A stretch of DNA of 64,000 nucleotides from Magnetococcales bacterium (lineage in GTDB: Bacteria > Pseudomonadota > Magnetococcia > Magnetococcales > Magnetaquicoccaceae), in contig JADGAZ010000004.1 in assembly GCA_015231755.1 (NCBI GenBank), positions 1 through 64,000 on the forward strand. Direction: 5' to 3'. Below the pieces are notes generated by a model. The model had not been told where the DNA came from. It searched no databases and saw only the letters and a program-made list of their open reading frames with translations. Numbering within the stretch: the first letter of the stretch is position 1; every line of letters begins with the position of its first letter. Both the position numbers and the translations under genes were made by a program. Shown here in pieces: positions 9,041 through 19,400 of the stretch.

Positions 9041-9134
9041 GACAGGTCATCCGACCGGGTTGGGGCTACCCGGAGGCACCCCTTCATTCCGATCGACAAA
9101 CGGCATGGCCCCCCGGATGACCAAGCCGTCCGGT

Positions 9135-9560
9135 TCACTTGACGAGGTGAGGCAACAAAGCGATGTTGCGCGCCCGTTTGATCGCCTTGCTCAGACGGCG
9201 CTGGTGAGGCGCACAGACACCGGTGATGCGGCTCGGGACGATCTTGCCGCGCTCGGTGATGAAACGAAGCAGCAGCTTGGGATCTTTGTAGTCGATCTGG
9301 AGCGCCTTGTCCGCACAGAACACGCACACCTTGCGACGGCGAAAGAAGGGACGACGGAATCCCCCGGCGGCACCGGCGGCGCCGGCAGGCCCCGCGGGAC
9401 GGGCACCGGGTCCACCGGAAGCCCCACCAGCCGGACGGCCCCCCATGCGACCACCGCCACCACCGGGACGACCCGCCCCAAAGGAACGACCCGCGCCACC
9501 GAACGAACGGGCTGGCTGGGAGTCGAAAGTCGAATTGGAGTCATTGTCTTGATCGGACAT
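9135..9560 (-). CDS. rpsR: 30S ribosomal protein bS18 with long Gly-rich N-terminal extension
   Basis: The start is the ATG at 9560, preceded by GAGGAAG at good spacing, giving 141 residues. bS18 normally has about 75-90. The conserved core begins near [17 protein letters not shown] and continues through [24 protein letters not shown] and [16 protein letters not shown]. The first 65 or so residues are an added low-complexity tail, Asp/Ser-rich then Gly/Ala/Arg/Pro-rich ([14 protein letters not shown]). Gly/Arg-rich tails are often RNA-binding and disordered; the role here is unknown. bS18 binds bS6 in the 30S platform, and rpsF is two genes upstream. Confidence 0.95.
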   Translation of the reverse strand: MSDQDNDSNSTFDSQPARSFGGAGRSFGAGRPGGGGGRMGGRPAGGASGGPGARPAGPAGAAGAAGGFRRPFFRRRKVCVFCADKALQIDYKDPKLLLRFITERGKIVPSRITGVCAPHQRRLSKAIKRARNIALLPHLVK

Positions 9561-9626
9561 GTCAAGCTTCCTCAATCCATGTTGACGCGCGGTTTGATTG
9601 CAAAGCCACACGTGATTCTAAAGGGG

Positions 9627-10028
9627 TCAGGACGGATCCGCGGAGGCGAGCATCCGGATCTCCATGGCGACCAGTTCCAGACGGCCCCAGCGGACCTTGC
9701 CATCCTTGACCCAACGTTTCTGATTCAGGCGTCCGGTCACCCGCAGCGTGCAACCGGGTGTCAGGGAGCGACAGCGGAGGGCGAGGTCTCCCAGAGCCAT
9801 CACCGGCATGCGCGCTTCCAGACACAAGGATGAATCCGGCTGCTCGTGACGGGAACCATGTTCCATTTCCAAGAAGAGTACCGGACGGCCAGCCGGAGTC
9901 ACCCGATAATCCACGGGTGCCAGGAGCTGGCCTTCCAGAAGCACCTGATTGGCCGCCGGGTGTGGGGAGTCCGGGGAGAGGCCGCATCCCGACAGAGATT
10001 CCGTCGCGACTTGGTCATCTCCCATCAC
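9627..10028 (-). CDS. priB: Primosomal replication protein N (PriB-like OB fold)
   Basis: The 133-residue frame has an OB-fold core (NQVLLEGQLLAPVDYRVTPAGRPVLFLEMEH, then LRVTGRLNQK) resembling single-stranded DNA-binding PriB. PriB joins PriA and DnaT in replication restart. The gene sits between rpsF and rpsR, the characteristic priB position in beta- and gammaproteobacteria. About 25 N-terminal residues precede the core, so the true start may lie further in. Sequence similarity is modest; context carries much of the call. Confidence 0.82.
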   Translation of the reverse strand: MMGDDQVATESLSGCGLSPDSPHPAANQVLLEGQLLAPVDYRVTPAGRPVLFLEMEHGSRHEQPDSSLCLEARMPVMALGDLALRCRSLTPGCTLRVTGRLNQKRWVKDGKVRWGRLELVAMEIRMLASADPS

Positions 10029-10061
10029 ACCCCCCGAAGCCCCGTTGAACCCGTGATCGCA

Positions 10062-10496
10062 TCACAGGTCCAGGTCGTCTTCTTCCTCTTCTCCGTACTC
10101 CTCGTCGTCATCGTCCTGGGCGTCGTAATCGTCGTCGCCAGGCAAGAGGACATCGGGGGCATCGGCGGCCCGTTCACCGAACGGAGCCAGGGGAGAAGGC
10201 ACCAGATTGGCCTTTTTGACACGGATGTTCTGGAATTTCAGCACATCCTCGTCGATCATCAAGCGGGCTTCCAGGTTGGCGATCAGGGGACCGCCGCCTT
10301 CCACCAGATTGAAGATGTAAAACCCCTTGGTGTTTTTCTTGAGCGGATAGGCCAATTGACGACGGCCCCACAGCTCGTTTTGAAGGATGGTTCCGCCACC
10401 GGCAGTGATGATGTCGGCCACGCGGGTGGCGACCTGTTCAACCTGTTCAGTGGTCAGATCCGGACGTACAATGAAGATGGACTCGTAAAAAGCCAC
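10062..10496 (-). CDS. rpsF: 30S ribosomal protein bS6 with encoded acidic C-terminal tail
   Basis: The start is a GTG at 10496 preceded by AAAGGAGG at short spacing, giving 144 residues beginning (M)AFYESIFIVRPDL. An upstream in-frame start is unlikely because it would precede this ribosome site. The core has RRQLAYPLKKNTKGFYI and the bS18-contact surface. The last 24 or so residues are nearly all Asp/Glu (from GDDDYDAQ to the end). In E. coli, RimK adds Glu residues to bS6 after translation; here an acidic tail is encoded directly. First gene of the leftward ribosomal operon; divergent from pgeF. Confidence 0.96.
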   Translation of the reverse strand: MAFYESIFIVRPDLTTEQVEQVATRVADIITAGGGTILQNELWGRRQLAYPLKKNTKGFYIFNLVEGGGPLIANLEARLMIDEDVLKFQNIRVKKANLVPSPLAPFGERAADAPDVLLPGDDDYDAQDDDDEEYGEEEEDDLDL

Positions 10497-10572
10497 GGCG
10501 CCTCCTTTCGGCTTGGTTCGTAACGGCTGGCCCCAAGGCACTCATACCCAGGAGCAAGGAGTTAATAAGGCC

Positions 10573-11481
10573 ATGATGAAGAAAACACACCATTGTCACA
10601 GACAGGAATCCGGAAATCAAGAAAATATCCTCTTCCCCTGGAAAAATTCCCCACCGGTCTCCGGAATCGTCCCTTTTTTCACCACCCGGCAGGGAGGGGT
10701 CAGTCAGGGGAACTGGGACAGTTTCAATCTCGGGGATCATGTTTCAGACCGGCCCGACCACGTGAACACCAACCGGGAACGGCTGTTGCGCTCCCTGGCG
10801 CCCCACGGGCGGGAGTTGGCTTTGGTGAATCAAGTGCATGGAATCCGGGTCGAACGGGCGGGATGGCACGGCACCCGCCCGGACGCCGACGCGGTGGTGA
10901 CCGATCGGGAGGGGGTGGTGGTGGGGGTGCTGACCGCCGATTGCGCACCGGTACTGCTGGCCGACCCGATGGCACGGGTGGTGGGAGCGGCCCACGCGGG
11001 TTGGCGCGGAGCGGTAGCCGGCATTGTGGAAAACACTATTGAAGCGATGGAGACGTTGGGCGCGGACCGAAATCGAATGCTGGCCATTATCGGTCCGTGT
11101 ATCGGACCGGATTGCTATGAAGTGGACCTGACATTCCGGGATCAATTATTGAAATCCACGGAAAATAAAATGGAACAGGAGTGGCAAAAATTCTTTTCTA
11201 GGGAAAAGAAACCTGATAAAGTGAATTTCGATTTACCAGGATACGTCCTTGCACGGCTCATCAAGACCGGAATTGACGCTCGACAAATCATCAATCTGGA
11301 ACAATGTACCTATGCGCTCGAATCCCTTTTCTTCAGTCACCGTCGGGCGGTCCATCGCGGACAAACCCCGTGCGGCAGACAACTCTCCGGGATCTTCCTG
11401 GTTCCGGATCGCCCATCCACTGACCGCCCTGCTTGTGGCCACGGTCCTTTTCCCCCTCGGCGCATCGACCGCCCAGGCTGA
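10573..11481 (+). CDS. pgeF: Peptidoglycan editing factor PgeF (YfiH/laccase-domain family)
   Basis: The family marks are NWDSFNLGDHVSD, LVNQVHGIRV, PDADAVVT, GVLTADCAPVLLAD, GAAHAGWRGAVAGI and GPCIGPDCYEVD, including the metal-site His and Cys residues. Members remove mis-incorporated residues (L-Ser for L-Ala) from peptidoglycan precursors; older annotation is polyphenol oxidase. The start is taken at ATG 10573; ATG 10576 is equally possible. The family normally ends near GRQLSGIFL. Here about 30 extra residues follow and overlap the next gene out of frame by up to 170 bases. The lytic transglycosylase downstream gives a cell-wall context. Confidence 0.93.
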   Translation: MMKKTHHCHRQESGNQENILFPWKNSPPVSGIVPFFTTRQGGVSQGNWDSFNLGDHVSDRPDHVNTNRERLLRSLAPHGRELALVNQVHGIRVERAGWHGTRPDADAVVTDREGVVVGVLTADCAPVLLADPMARVVGAAHAGWRGAVAGIVENTIEAMETLGADRNRMLAIIGPCIGPDCYEVDLTFRDQLLKSTENKMEQEWQKFFSREKKPDKVNFDLPGYVLARLIKTGIDARQIINLEQCTYALESLFFSHRRAVHRGQTPCGRQLSGIFLVPDRPSTDRPACGHGPFPPRRIDRPG

Positions 11482-12124
11482 CTCACCCCTGGATCGACTT
11501 ATCACCAAAATCGCCATCCAGGAAAATCTCGACCCCGAACTGCTACGGGCTGTGGTGGCCACGGAATCGGATTTCAATAACGAAACCATATCCCCGGACG
11601 GGGCCGTGGGCCTGATGCAACTCATGCCGGAAACCGCACGCATTCTGGGAGTCAAAAACATCCACAACCCGGAACAGAATCTGCGCGGCGGCGCCCGTTA
11701 TCTGGGCCGAATGCTCAAGCAGTTCCCCAACATCCCCCACGCGCTGGCCGCCTACAACGCCGGCCCCAAAATGGTCGAACGGTTCCAGGGTGTCCCTCCC
11801 CTGGCCGAAACCCAACGCTACGTAGGCAAGGTCTTAAGCTATTACAAAAAGAAACCCACCATCAAAAAACGTATCGATGCGGATAAAATTTTTCTTGATA
11901 AGTCCCCACTCGCCGATCCCCGGTTGAAACCTCAGAAAAACGCCCACATCGTCGCCAGGGTCGCCCCTCCGCTGCCCACACTGTCGATCCATCGCGCCAA
12001 TATCCAGGCACGTCACGAACTGGTTTCGCCGAACGCCAATGGCAGACGAATTCCCCAATTCGCCCTGGCCTTGAGCGAACCGATCGAAGGAGAGAGCGTT
12101 CCGGTTTTGCGTGCCGCCCGTTGA
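11312..12124 (+). CDS. Soluble lytic transglycosylase (SLT domain)
   Basis: The SLT domain is clear: catalytic Glu85 in VVATESDFN, then GAVGLMQLMPETA, NPEQNLRGGARYLG and ALAAYNAGP, the lysozyme-like fold that cleaves glycan strands to 1,6-anhydro-muropeptides. Starting at ATG 11312 leaves a Ser-rich lead and a hydrophobic segment (HPLTALLVATVLFPLG) ending ASTAQA, a likely signal peptide of about 56 residues, which is long. An in-frame start at 11249 would be longer still. The C-terminal 90 residues carry no recognised domain. The N-terminal part overlaps pgeF in another frame. Confidence 0.9.
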   Translation: MRSNPFSSVTVGRSIADKPRAADNSPGSSWFRIAHPLTALLVATVLFPLGASTAQADSPLDRLITKIAIQENLDPELLRAVVATESDFNNETISPDGAVGLMQLMPETARILGVKNIHNPEQNLRGGARYLGRMLKQFPNIPHALAAYNAGPKMVERFQGVPPLAETQRYVGKVLSYYKKKPTIKKRIDADKIFLDKSPLADPRLKPQKNAHIVARVAPPLPTLSIHRANIQARHELVSPNANGRRIPQFALALSEPIEGESVPVLRAAR

Positions 12125-12161
12125 TCCCATTCTTCCTTGAACCATCGGGATTATCGGGATC

Positions 12162-12743
12162 TTGACCACCTTCTTGACACCGGCGATCCTCGCCTCCTGT
12201 CTAGATGAAAAAATCGGGCCAACCTGGCAAACCCTGTCACGCCAGGTTGCAACCCCGTCTCTGCTGCCGGCTGCGGTGATCGTGCCCCTGGTGCCACGGG
12301 ACCGGGAGTGGGATCTGCTTTTCATCCGTCGCACCCAGACCGTCTCCCACCACAAAGGCCAGATCGCCTTTCCCGGTGGTCGCGCCGAATCCGCCGATAC
12401 CACCCCCCTGGCCACCGCCCTACGGGAATTCCAGGAGGAGTTGGGCCTCGATCCGCTCCAGATGCATATTCTGGGCCGTCTGCCCCCCACGCCGACCCTG
12501 CAAACCGGTTACCTGATCCATCCTTTCGTGGGTCTGCTCCCCGCCCCGCCGATTCCGCGACCGGATCCGGCTGAAGTGGCTGGCACCCTGCTCATTCCCT
12601 TGAATGTTTTCCTGGAAAGGGTCAAACTCAACCCGGATACTCCACACTTCGACCATCAAGGCGAAGTGGTTTGGGGGGCCACAGCCAGAATCATGACACA
12701 ATTCAGCGTCGCCATCTTGACGAGGTCCACATGCGCATCCTGA
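12162..12743 (+). CDS. NUDIX hydrolase, CoA pyrophosphatase type
   Basis: Residues 72-96 form the NUDIX box (GGRAES.....ALREFQEELGL), with metal-binding Glu residues in REFQEE. The preceding LLFIRRTQTVSHHKGQIAF matches the extra motif of the CoA/acyl-CoA diphosphatase group (NudL/YeaB-like), which hydrolyses CoA to 4-phosphopantetheine and ADP. The only usable start is TTG at 12162; the in-frame stop at 12138 and lack of a nearby ATG force this. The following gene overlaps its end by 13 bases. Confidence 0.9.
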   Translation: MTTFLTPAILASCLDEKIGPTWQTLSRQVATPSLLPAAVIVPLVPRDREWDLLFIRRTQTVSHHKGQIAFPGGRAESADTTPLATALREFQEELGLDPLQMHILGRLPPTPTLQTGYLIHPFVGLLPAPPIPRPDPAEVAGTLLIPLNVFLERVKLNPDTPHFDHQGEVVWGATARIMTQFSVAILTRSTCAS

Positions 12744-13015
12744 TTTTCTTGACGCTGGGTATCGTCTCTTTAGTGGGACTCTTTTACGGTGTGCGCCTGG
12801 TATGGCTGGCCATCCATCCCGACTCGGCCCCCAAACCCCTGCCCGTACCCGACTGGTTCGATGAACGCTCCAGTCGCTGGATCCTGGTGGGCGGACTGAT
12901 CGTGCTGGTGACCCTGGCCCTGGTGGACATCACCTCGACCCAGAAAGACCCCGGAGAACATCAACCCCCCCCCTCCGTCCCCTCCGTCCCGATCACACCC
13001 CGGACGCCCCACTGA
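12731..13015 (+). CDS. Small two-helix membrane protein, unknown (DUF6111-like context)
   Basis: The 94-residue product starts MRILIFLTLGIVSLVGLFYGV, a first membrane helix, has a second near ILVGGLIVLVTLALV, and ends in a Pro-rich cytosolic or periplasmic tail. Starting at ATG 12731 overlaps the NUDIX gene by 13 bases, suggesting coupling. In some alphaproteobacteria a small DUF6111 membrane protein follows this type of NUDIX gene; I could not confirm homology. Function unknown. Confidence 0.6.
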   Translation: MRILIFLTLGIVSLVGLFYGVRLVWLAIHPDSAPKPLPVPDWFDERSSRWILVGGLIVLVTLALVDITSTQKDPGEHQPPPSVPSVPITPRTPH

Positions 13016-13022
13016 AAACCGT

Positions 13023-13403
13023 TCAGCCCCGTTTCGCCAGCCAGTTTTGATAACAACGGGCGAAATACTCCTCCAACTGGTCGATCACCTCTCGGTCCGC
13101 CACCCCCATCACTTTGCCCATCAAAATCCGCGACGCCTCGGCCAACACCCCTTCGTCCGCCTCGATCATGGGATAACGCTTCTTGAGCCGTTTCAATCCC
13201 GCCACCGCGCTTTCCGTGGCAGGCCGGGGAATCTCCAACGGAACCTCCGGAATGACCGGTCCGACGGCCTTGTCCGACTCCCCGGCCTGTTCGCTGGCCA
13301 GAAAACGAGCGAAGCTCAGCAGCGTGCGTTGTTTTTCGGAATCCAACTCCCGCCAGATTTCCAATAACGCCTTTTTCTCCCGATCCACACTTCCCATCAT
13401 CAT
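13023..13403 (-). CDS. Conserved-looking hypothetical protein (126 aa)
   Basis: The product is soluble, charged and helix-rich (LLEIWRELDSEKQRTLLSFARFLASEQ then LKRLKKRYPMIEADEGVLAEASRILMGKVMG). No family was recognised. AGGGGA lies seven bases before the first of three consecutive ATG codons (13403, 13400, 13397). It follows the giant caspase-tailed gene by 27 bases on the same strand, so it may be cotranscribed and functionally linked. Codon usage matches its neighbours. Confidence 0.65.
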   Translation of the reverse strand: MMMGSVDREKKALLEIWRELDSEKQRTLLSFARFLASEQAGESDKAVGPVIPEVPLEIPRPATESAVAGLKRLKKRYPMIEADEGVLAEASRILMGKVMGVADREVIDQLEEYFARCYQNWLAKRG

Positions 13404-13430
13404 GCCATCATCCCCTGTTCCGACTGCGTT

Positions 13431-16400
13431 TTACTGAAAATAATAGTCCCCGCCCGGCTCATGTCCGGCGGACAACATGGCCCCATACTGGGGCGTCTGC
13501 GGAGAACGCTCCACCACGGAGCGGCGCACCTTCAAGAACAGATCGAACCCCGTCTGTCCCGATCCCATGCCCTTCAACTGCTCGATCAGACGGGAGGCGA
13601 AAACCGAATGGCCATCCCCGCCCCCATCCATCACCGGCTCCTCGCCTCCCGAAGACATCATCATCACCGACCGCTTGGCTTGGATCTGCTCCCGAGTCAA
13701 ACCGGCACTCTCGGAAGTGAAGGTGAATTCCCGGGTCAAGGTGCCGGAAAAACAGCTATCCGAAATCACCATGGTATGACGCGCCTTCACCTTGGCCAGA
13801 AAATCCGACAAATGGCGGGTGGAAATCCACTGGGAAGCACTTCCGGCACTGGCGTCGGACAACAACCAGTAGCCGTTCCCGGTCTCCGGCTGGAGATAAC
13901 CGTGTCCGGCATAATAGATCAACAGATCCTGATGGGGCTTGATCTTCGATCCCACCGCCCGGAAAGCCTCCACCACCCGATCGTGGGTGGCATCCGGCAT
14001 CACGATGGCCTGATACCCCCGGGCGCGCAACAAGGCCGCGATCACGTTGACATCATTCACCGGGGTATACAACGCGGGAATCGGCTCTTGATACCGATTG
14101 ACCCCGATCAACAACGCGATCCGCTCCCCGGTCAAGGGCGGAAACCAGGAGTCATCCCTGCCCTCCGCACTGTCCGTGCCGGTTTCAAAGGGATTTTCCC
14201 GGTCCCGTTGCGCCAACTCCGACACAGCCCCCGCATACAGTTCGGTGCGCGCCTCCTTCTGGATCTGAATGAAATCCCGCAACACCTGCATCATCCGCTC
14301 CCGGTCCGCGCCACCTTGCTCCAACAGATCGATCAGATCCGCCTGCTGCACCGGTTCCCCATGGGCGACCCGATCCAACACATCCCCCACCGCCTGGGTC
14401 AAAGAGTCGGGACTCTCCAGATACCCCTGAATCACCGCCCCCGGATCCGTCGGAACCCTCTCGCTCCCCTCCGGTACACGATCACCACTCCCGGATCCAC
14501 TCTCCCAGGGGGCAGGATCCAAAAACAACGGCCCCGGTTCCCCAACCACGACCGCCGGCATTCCCTCCGGACTCCCGCCCCCGGTCACCGCCATCGGCCC
14601 CTCCGCCACGACCACCGGCGGCGACCACTCCAAAGCCGTGGTCCCCTCCACCTGCTCGTTGACGTTGATCACCGGCACGATCCATCTGGCCTCCCGATAA
14701 GCCCCGGCCAGATCCGTGACCCGCACCGTGACCTCATAGGCGCTACGACGTTCGTAATCCAGCACACCGTCAAACAGCAGCAATTGATCCCGGTTCGGCC
14801 CGCCGATGGCAAACAGATGGGCATCCACCCCTCCGGCCACGGAAAAAACCAATCCGTCTCCGGCGTCCACATCCACCGCGCTCAACCGCCCGGCGATCAG
14901 ACCGTTCACGCTGGAGGTGTTCTCCCGGAGGATCTCGGGCAATAAGGTCAGGCTGACCGGCGCTTCGTTCTGATCGGTCACGACAATGGCGAAGGTCTCC
15001 TCGCCATGGGCGCCCTGGAGATCCGTGGCCCGCACCGTGACCGAATAGCGATCCCGGCTCTCGAAATCCAACCGTTCCCCCACCATGTACAATTGCCCGG
15101 AGTCCGCTCCTCCCAACCGGAATACGGCGCTGTCCGCCCCATCGACCAGGGAATAAACCACCCGATCCCCGGTATCCACCTCGATGGCAGACAACACGCC
15201 GATCAGAACACCCTGGGTGGTATCGGTATTTTCGACAATGGAGGCGGAACTCAACGTCAGATCACGGGGAGGATCGTTGCCGGGGGTGACCTGAATCCGC
15301 TTCACCCCCACCAAAGGATCCGCCACGCCGTCACTCACCACCACCGTGAGGGTGAAATCCCGATCGTGGTCCAGGGCCGGCATGAACGTCAATCCCGCCA
15401 GCATGGCGTTGACCTGATCCGGAGATCCCGCCAGCGTCCATGCGGTACCGTCACCGGTCAAATCCACGCCGGTCTGGGTACGAAACAACAACCGTCCCGC
15501 CGCGCCTTCGGAAAGGGTCAAGGTGGTGGTCACACGGGGGCTGTCGTCGGTGATGACGATGCTGTCCAACGCCAGAAACGGATCATCCTCCACCATGGAT
15601 TCGGCCGTATCCAGATGGGTGGCCGTGGGAGGGGTGTTCACGGCGATCATGGAGATGGGCTTGGCACCGATCACATTCGGGGTTACGCCATCCCCAACCG
15701 TGGTGATCAGGGTGAAATCCCGCTTCCACCCGGCAGACGGGGTAAAACGCACCGCCGCCAACAGGGCATTGACCGCGTCGATCCCTCCGGACGCCTGCCA
15801 GACCCCCCCCGCGAAAGTCGAAGCCACCCCATCGACAACCCCGGTGGAAAGGATTCCCGCACCCGGATCCGAAAGGGTCAGGGAGGCGATCACCGTGGCG
15901 CTGTCGGTACCGGTGATAACCATATCGGTCAAGTCGATCCCTGGACCATTCTCCAGCACACTTTCCGGGGCGGAAAGCTGCGAAACCAACAGGTTGTCAT
16001 GGACCGGAATGACCGTGACCGGTTTGACGCCGGTGATCTCCGGAGCCTGTCCATCGCTGACCGCAGTGGCGATGGTGAAATCCCGATCCCAGTTCTCCGC
16101 CGGGGTAAAGCGCACGCCGGTCAACAGCGCGTTGAGCGCTGCCAACTCGCCGGAACCGCGCCAATAGGTGCCATTGCTGCTCAACGTGGCCCCGGCATCC
16201 AGAAGGGTGCTCAAACTGCCTGCCGCCGGATTTTCCAGGGTCAAGGTGACGGTGGCCGATGCACTGTCCACATCCGTCACCACGATCGGAGTCAGATCAA
16301 AGGGGGAGGCATCCTCGATGAAGCGTTCCGGGGCGTTCAGGTTGGTGGCGGTGGGAGGGTCGTTGACAGCGGTCATCACCACATTCCTGAATCCGGTCAA

Positions 16401-19400
16401 CGTCGGGGCCTGACCGTCATCGATGGCGATGGCGATGACGAAATCCTGATCCCAGTCCCGGGACGGAATGAACGCCACCGCGGCCAACAGCGCGTTGACA
16501 TCGGCCACCGGCCCCAAGGCTGACCAGGTTCGTCCGTCAAAGGTGGAAGTCACCCCCTGGGAGGTGGAAGTGGTCAAAACGCCTGCCGCACCATCGGCCA
16601 GGGTCAAAGTCACCCCTACGCTGGCACTGTCCACGTCGGTAATCACCAGATCGATCAAATCATGACGCGAAACATCCTCCAGGATTCGTTCCTGACCGAA
16701 CAGATGGATGGCGGTGGGGGCATCGTTCACGGCGGTCACCCCCACCCGCTTGACCCCGGTCACCATCGGGGTCACCCCATCGGTCACTGTGGCGGTGATG
16801 GTCAGATCCTGATCCCAATCCGCAGCCGGAGAAAAGAAGGTTTCAGTCAACAAAGCGTTGACATCAGCCAACGCACCGGAAGCACGCCAAACCAACCCAT
16901 CAAAAGTGGCGCTCACTCCTCCCGACTGACCGGCAGACAACGTTCCCGCGCCACCCTGGCTCAAGCTCAGGGTGACAGTCACAGCGGCGGAGTCTGGATC
17001 CTGAATCACGATGGGCGCCAACAGAAACGCAGCACCATCTTCGATAAAACCCTCGGGAGTCGTCAACCCGCTGGCAACCGGCAAATCATCGGCCCCGTCT
17101 ATGGTGACCATCAGAGTGGCGGCAGTACTCAGGGAACCATCAGAAAGGGTATAAATAAAGGCCTCGGACAGGCTTTGACCGCTCTGCAAGGCGTTCACCG
17201 TGGGATTGGCATCGTTCACCACATAGACATAAGCGCCACTGCTGGAAATGGTCAGGGTGCCGTAACTGCCCGTCAGGGTGGTGGCCACGGCACTCAACGT
17301 GGCACTTTCCGGATCGGAATCATTGGTCAGCAGATTGCCCGTGGCGCTACTGCCGGCGCTGCTGCCGGTTTCAATGGCGGTTGCGGTATCGTTGCTGCCG
17401 AGAGGGGTATCATTGGCACCCTGGATGGTGACGGTGAGGGTGGCCGTGCTGGTCAAGGAGCCGTCGGACAGGGTATAGGTGAAGGCATCCGACACGCTTT
17501 GACTACTCTGCAAAGCGTTCACCGTGCTATTGGCATCATCCACCACATAGACATAAGCGCCACTGCTGGAAATGGTCAGAGTGCCATACGTGCCGGTCAA
17601 CGTCGTAGCCACGGCGCTTAATGTAGAAGATTCCGGATCGGAATCATTGGTCAGCAGATTACCCGTGGCATTGCTGCCGGCGCTGCTGCCGGTTTCGATG
17701 GCGGTTGCGGTGTCGTTGCTGCCGAGGGGGGTGTCGTTGGCACCCTGAATGGTGACGGTGAGGGTGGCGATATCGGTCAAGGAGCCATCGGACAGGGTAT
17801 AATTAAAAGAATCCGACACACTTTGACCGCTCTGCAAGGCGTTCACCATGCTGTTGGCATCATCCACCACATAGGTAAAACTCCCGTCCGCCAGCACGGT
17901 CAACGCCCCATAACTGCCGGAAAGGGCACTGCCAACCGTCCCGGCCACGCCGCCACCCGCCACACTGCCGGTACGAATGGCCGTCACCGTCTTGGTGCCT
18001 GTGGTCACATCGTTGGTCACCAGAGTACCCGACCCGTTGGCTCCGGCCGCACTCCCGGTTTCGGTGGCGCTGGCGGTGTCGTCGATGGCCAGCGGCGACA
18101 ATGACTCATAGGCGCCGATATCAATCAACGTATTGAAATAACGCGTATAACCGGTTCCCCTCTGATCGGTGGTGGAGCTGCTGCTCACCTGGGTCGAAGT
18201 CCAGCGGTCCAAAGCCGGACTGGTGGTGCCCAACGATAGGGTTTTGGTTGTCCCTCCATTGTTGGCCAGACTCCCCAGCACCGGATCCACACCGGTCACA
18301 TTGCTGGTGGTGGTGTTGATGGTGGCTCCGGTCGTGTTTTCGATCAGGCTGTAGTTGGCGGTGATCGTCCCTGACACATCGGCGGTGGTACCGGTATTGT
18401 CCGCAATCAAGGTATTGGTCGCCGACACCACCCCCCCAGCCGCAATCGAAAGTCCTCCCCCGGCACCGGTGGCGGTGTTGGCCGCCACGGTGGTATTGGT
18501 CAGGGTCAGGGTGCCGCCCCCCACCCGGATGCCCGCGCCAAGCGCTGAACTGTTGTCGGCGATGGTGCTGTTGTCGATGGAGACCGTCCCGGCGATGACG
18601 ATCAAGCCCCCTCCGGATCCGACACTGCTATTCCCGGAGATTGTACTGTCGGTGATGGTCAGGGTACCGCCCACCGCCTGATAAATGCCTCCACCGGTAC
18701 CACTCGCCGCCCCGGTGGGAGCCGAGTTGCCCGAAAAGGTACTGCGGGTGATGGTGACCACTCCCCCATCGTTGCGGATCCCGCCACCGAACGTGGCCGA
18801 ATTGCCGCTCACGGTGCTATCGATCACCTGCAACACGCCGTTGGCGTTCAGGTAAACCCCGCCGCCAAAGGTGCTGAACCCGGCGGTCGGCGTGATGGAA
18901 CTGTTGGAAATGGTGGAATAATCCAGCACCAGAGTCCCTTTCCCGATCAGCACCGCCCCACCTCCGGTGTTGGACGAGGCGACATAATCAAAATTATCGA
19001 TCGTCACGCCGTTGACCGTCAGGGTATTGGTGCTTGCGCTCATGTTGACATACAATCCGCGCAGGTTGGCCCCGCCACCACTCACGGTGATGTCGGCGAC
19101 CTGATCCCCATTGGTATCCCCCTGAATGACCAAATCATCCGTGACCGTGAGCATACTGGTCAGGGTGATGGTGCCGGTCACGGAAAATTGAATGGTATCC
19201 GTCACGCCCGACGTGGCATTGGCGTTGAGAATCGCCTGACGCAGACTCCCGGCCCCGGTATTGTTGAGATTGGTCACGGTATAGGTGGCCAGCAAACCAT
19301 CATACTCCGCCTGCGCCCTGACCGAAGGTGACAAAGCGCTCTCCACCACCCCTTCGGTCCACTCCAGATCCCAGTTGCCTCCCAGACGCGCCGCCCCGGT

